Made by a program: the position numbers and the translations under genes. Below the pieces are notes generated by a model, which saw nothing but the letters and a program-made list of their open reading frames with translations, had not been told where the DNA came from and searched no databases. 21,972 nucleotides of DNA from contig JAEZDR010000007.1 of NCBI GenBank assembly GCA_023433265.1, positions 1-21,972 on the forward strand. The letters are read 5' to 3'. Position 1 is the first letter of the stretch; the number at the start of each line of letters is the position of its first letter. This document shows, in pieces, positions 21,369-21,972 of the stretch. The DNA is from Bacteroidota bacterium (lineage in GTDB: Bacteria; Bacteroidota; Bacteroidia; Chitinophagales; Chitinophagaceae).

Positions 21369-21972
21369 AGGACAGATATTTAAGGGCATATAACAATAAT
21401 CAACTGAAATAAATTATATAGTTGTTAGACTATTTTTGTACCAATCTTAACTGTCGCGTAGCTTTTGCAGCAAACAGTTTTTGGATTTATAAGTATCTCG
21501 TTCATTCTAAGCATATTCTATTCAGGCATCGGGGAAATTCTTTCAAATAAAGTCCCGCGGGGGTATTCTCAAGGTTGGTAAAGGTTATGCGAACGAGCGA
21601 TAGTGGAAAAAAAACAGCAGCTTTCCCAAAGCAATATCCAGCCAGGCATTACTCAGTTAACTACCCCGGAACGAGTCACTAAAGGGCAAGTAAGCGATGC
21701 CTAAGCGACATCTCAAGAATGCATAAAGGGTGTGGTAGAGATATGTAAGAGACACATCAGGTGCTTATTAGTGTCATATAACTGTCAACCCATTGCAACC
21801 CCATTGCAAACCCATCGGAAACCCATCGTAATCCTAAGTGAAATGCATCGAAAAACTATGAGCTAGCCATTCATATCGGGTGGAAGGCCTGTACGGATCA
21901 AGCGCCCTATCGAATTTCCCCAAGATCCTGTTAAGCTGCTAAAGCTCCCGGAGCTGCCGGAGCATCCACCTT
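21369..21972. other. 604-bp gene-free region with an 11-bp periodic array
   Basis: No reading frame with coding character or RNA gene is recognised up to the window end. The left part (21369-21600) is AT-rich and should hold the promoter of the sugar transferase (minus strand); no clean TAnnTTTG box is seen. The right half carries the longest 11-bp array of the window, annotated separately. Confidence 0.6.
21654..21873. repeat. 11-bp periodic array with one invariant A (20 units)
   Basis: Twenty gap-free units of 11 bp run from 21654 to 21873. Adjacent units are often alike (CAAGTAAGCGA 21687 and TGCCTAAGCGA 21698; AACCCCATTGC 21797, AAACCCATCGG 21808 and AAACCCATCGT 21819), while distant units share little. 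Yet column 7 is A in all 20 units, column 5 is T or C in 16, and column 10 is G in 12. The unit drifts from TAAGCGA-like to CCATCG-like along the array. Upstream (21630-21653) the register breaks; downstream of 21874 it fades. No spacer/repeat division as in CRISPR is present. Confidence 0.75.

Noticed and set aside
21449..21482. Terminator-like hairpin AACTGT...ACAGTT followed by five T
   Set aside because: The stem is only 6 bp with a 19-base loop, and no plus-strand gene lies upstream for it to terminate.
21654..21873. CRISPR array
   Set aside because: There is no alternation of identical repeats and unique spacers; the period is only 11 bp and units drift gradually. No cas genes are present.

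Overview
The window looks like chromosomal DNA of a Bacteroidota bacterium, most plausibly a Chitinophagaceae-type member. This is inference from several signs: secreted proteins with SprB-like and IgGFc-binding-like domains; a topoisomerase I whose C-terminus carries Bacteroidota-style GRFGP repeats and a Lys/Ala tail; almost no purine-rich Shine-Dalgarno sequences before starts; a few promoter elements of the TAnnTTTG type; and an ECF sigma factor / membrane anti-sigma / outer-membrane protein cluster. No tRNA, rRNA, CRISPR array, phage or insertion sequence was seen.

Layout. 1-1366 is the 3' part of an aldehyde dehydrogenase gene, followed by an intergenic 11-bp tandem array. 1665-2288 encodes a small secreted protein with two SprB-like repeats and converges on topA (minus) across a strong bidirectional terminator. 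An IgGFc-binding-like secreted protein (5276-7036) diverges from topA. On the minus strand follow glgX (glycogen debranching) and a small cupin gene. panD (pantothenate/CoA route) diverges from the cupin and is followed by a 69-residue hypothetical. 10587-13513 is a likely four-gene operon: ECF sigma factor (frameshifted in the given sequence at a T7A5 run), single-pass anti-sigma-like protein, outer-membrane barrel-like protein and a HEPN-like protein. After a 479-bp gap come an M20 dipeptidase, pdxH (vitamin B6 salvage), a metallo-beta-lactamase-fold hydrolase coupled to a small membrane protein, and a large-subunit catalase (katE type) with a possible operator region. A polyprenyl-phosphate sugar-1-phosphate transferase (minus) converges on katE across another bidirectional terminator. 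The last 600 bp hold no gene.

Most genes are ordinary housekeeping or metabolic genes. The signal the genes do not explain is in the intergenic DNA. Three long gaps (about 1401-1543, 13544-13697 and 21654-21873) each carry 13 to 20 consecutive units of exactly 11 bp. The unit sequence drifts along each array and differs between arrays, but the period holds and one column stays A/T. In the last array that column is A in all 20 units by hand alignment. This drifting, phase-locked 11-bp DNA is the best candidate here for something not yet described. Second are the frameshifted sigma factor and the HEPN gene at the end of its operon.
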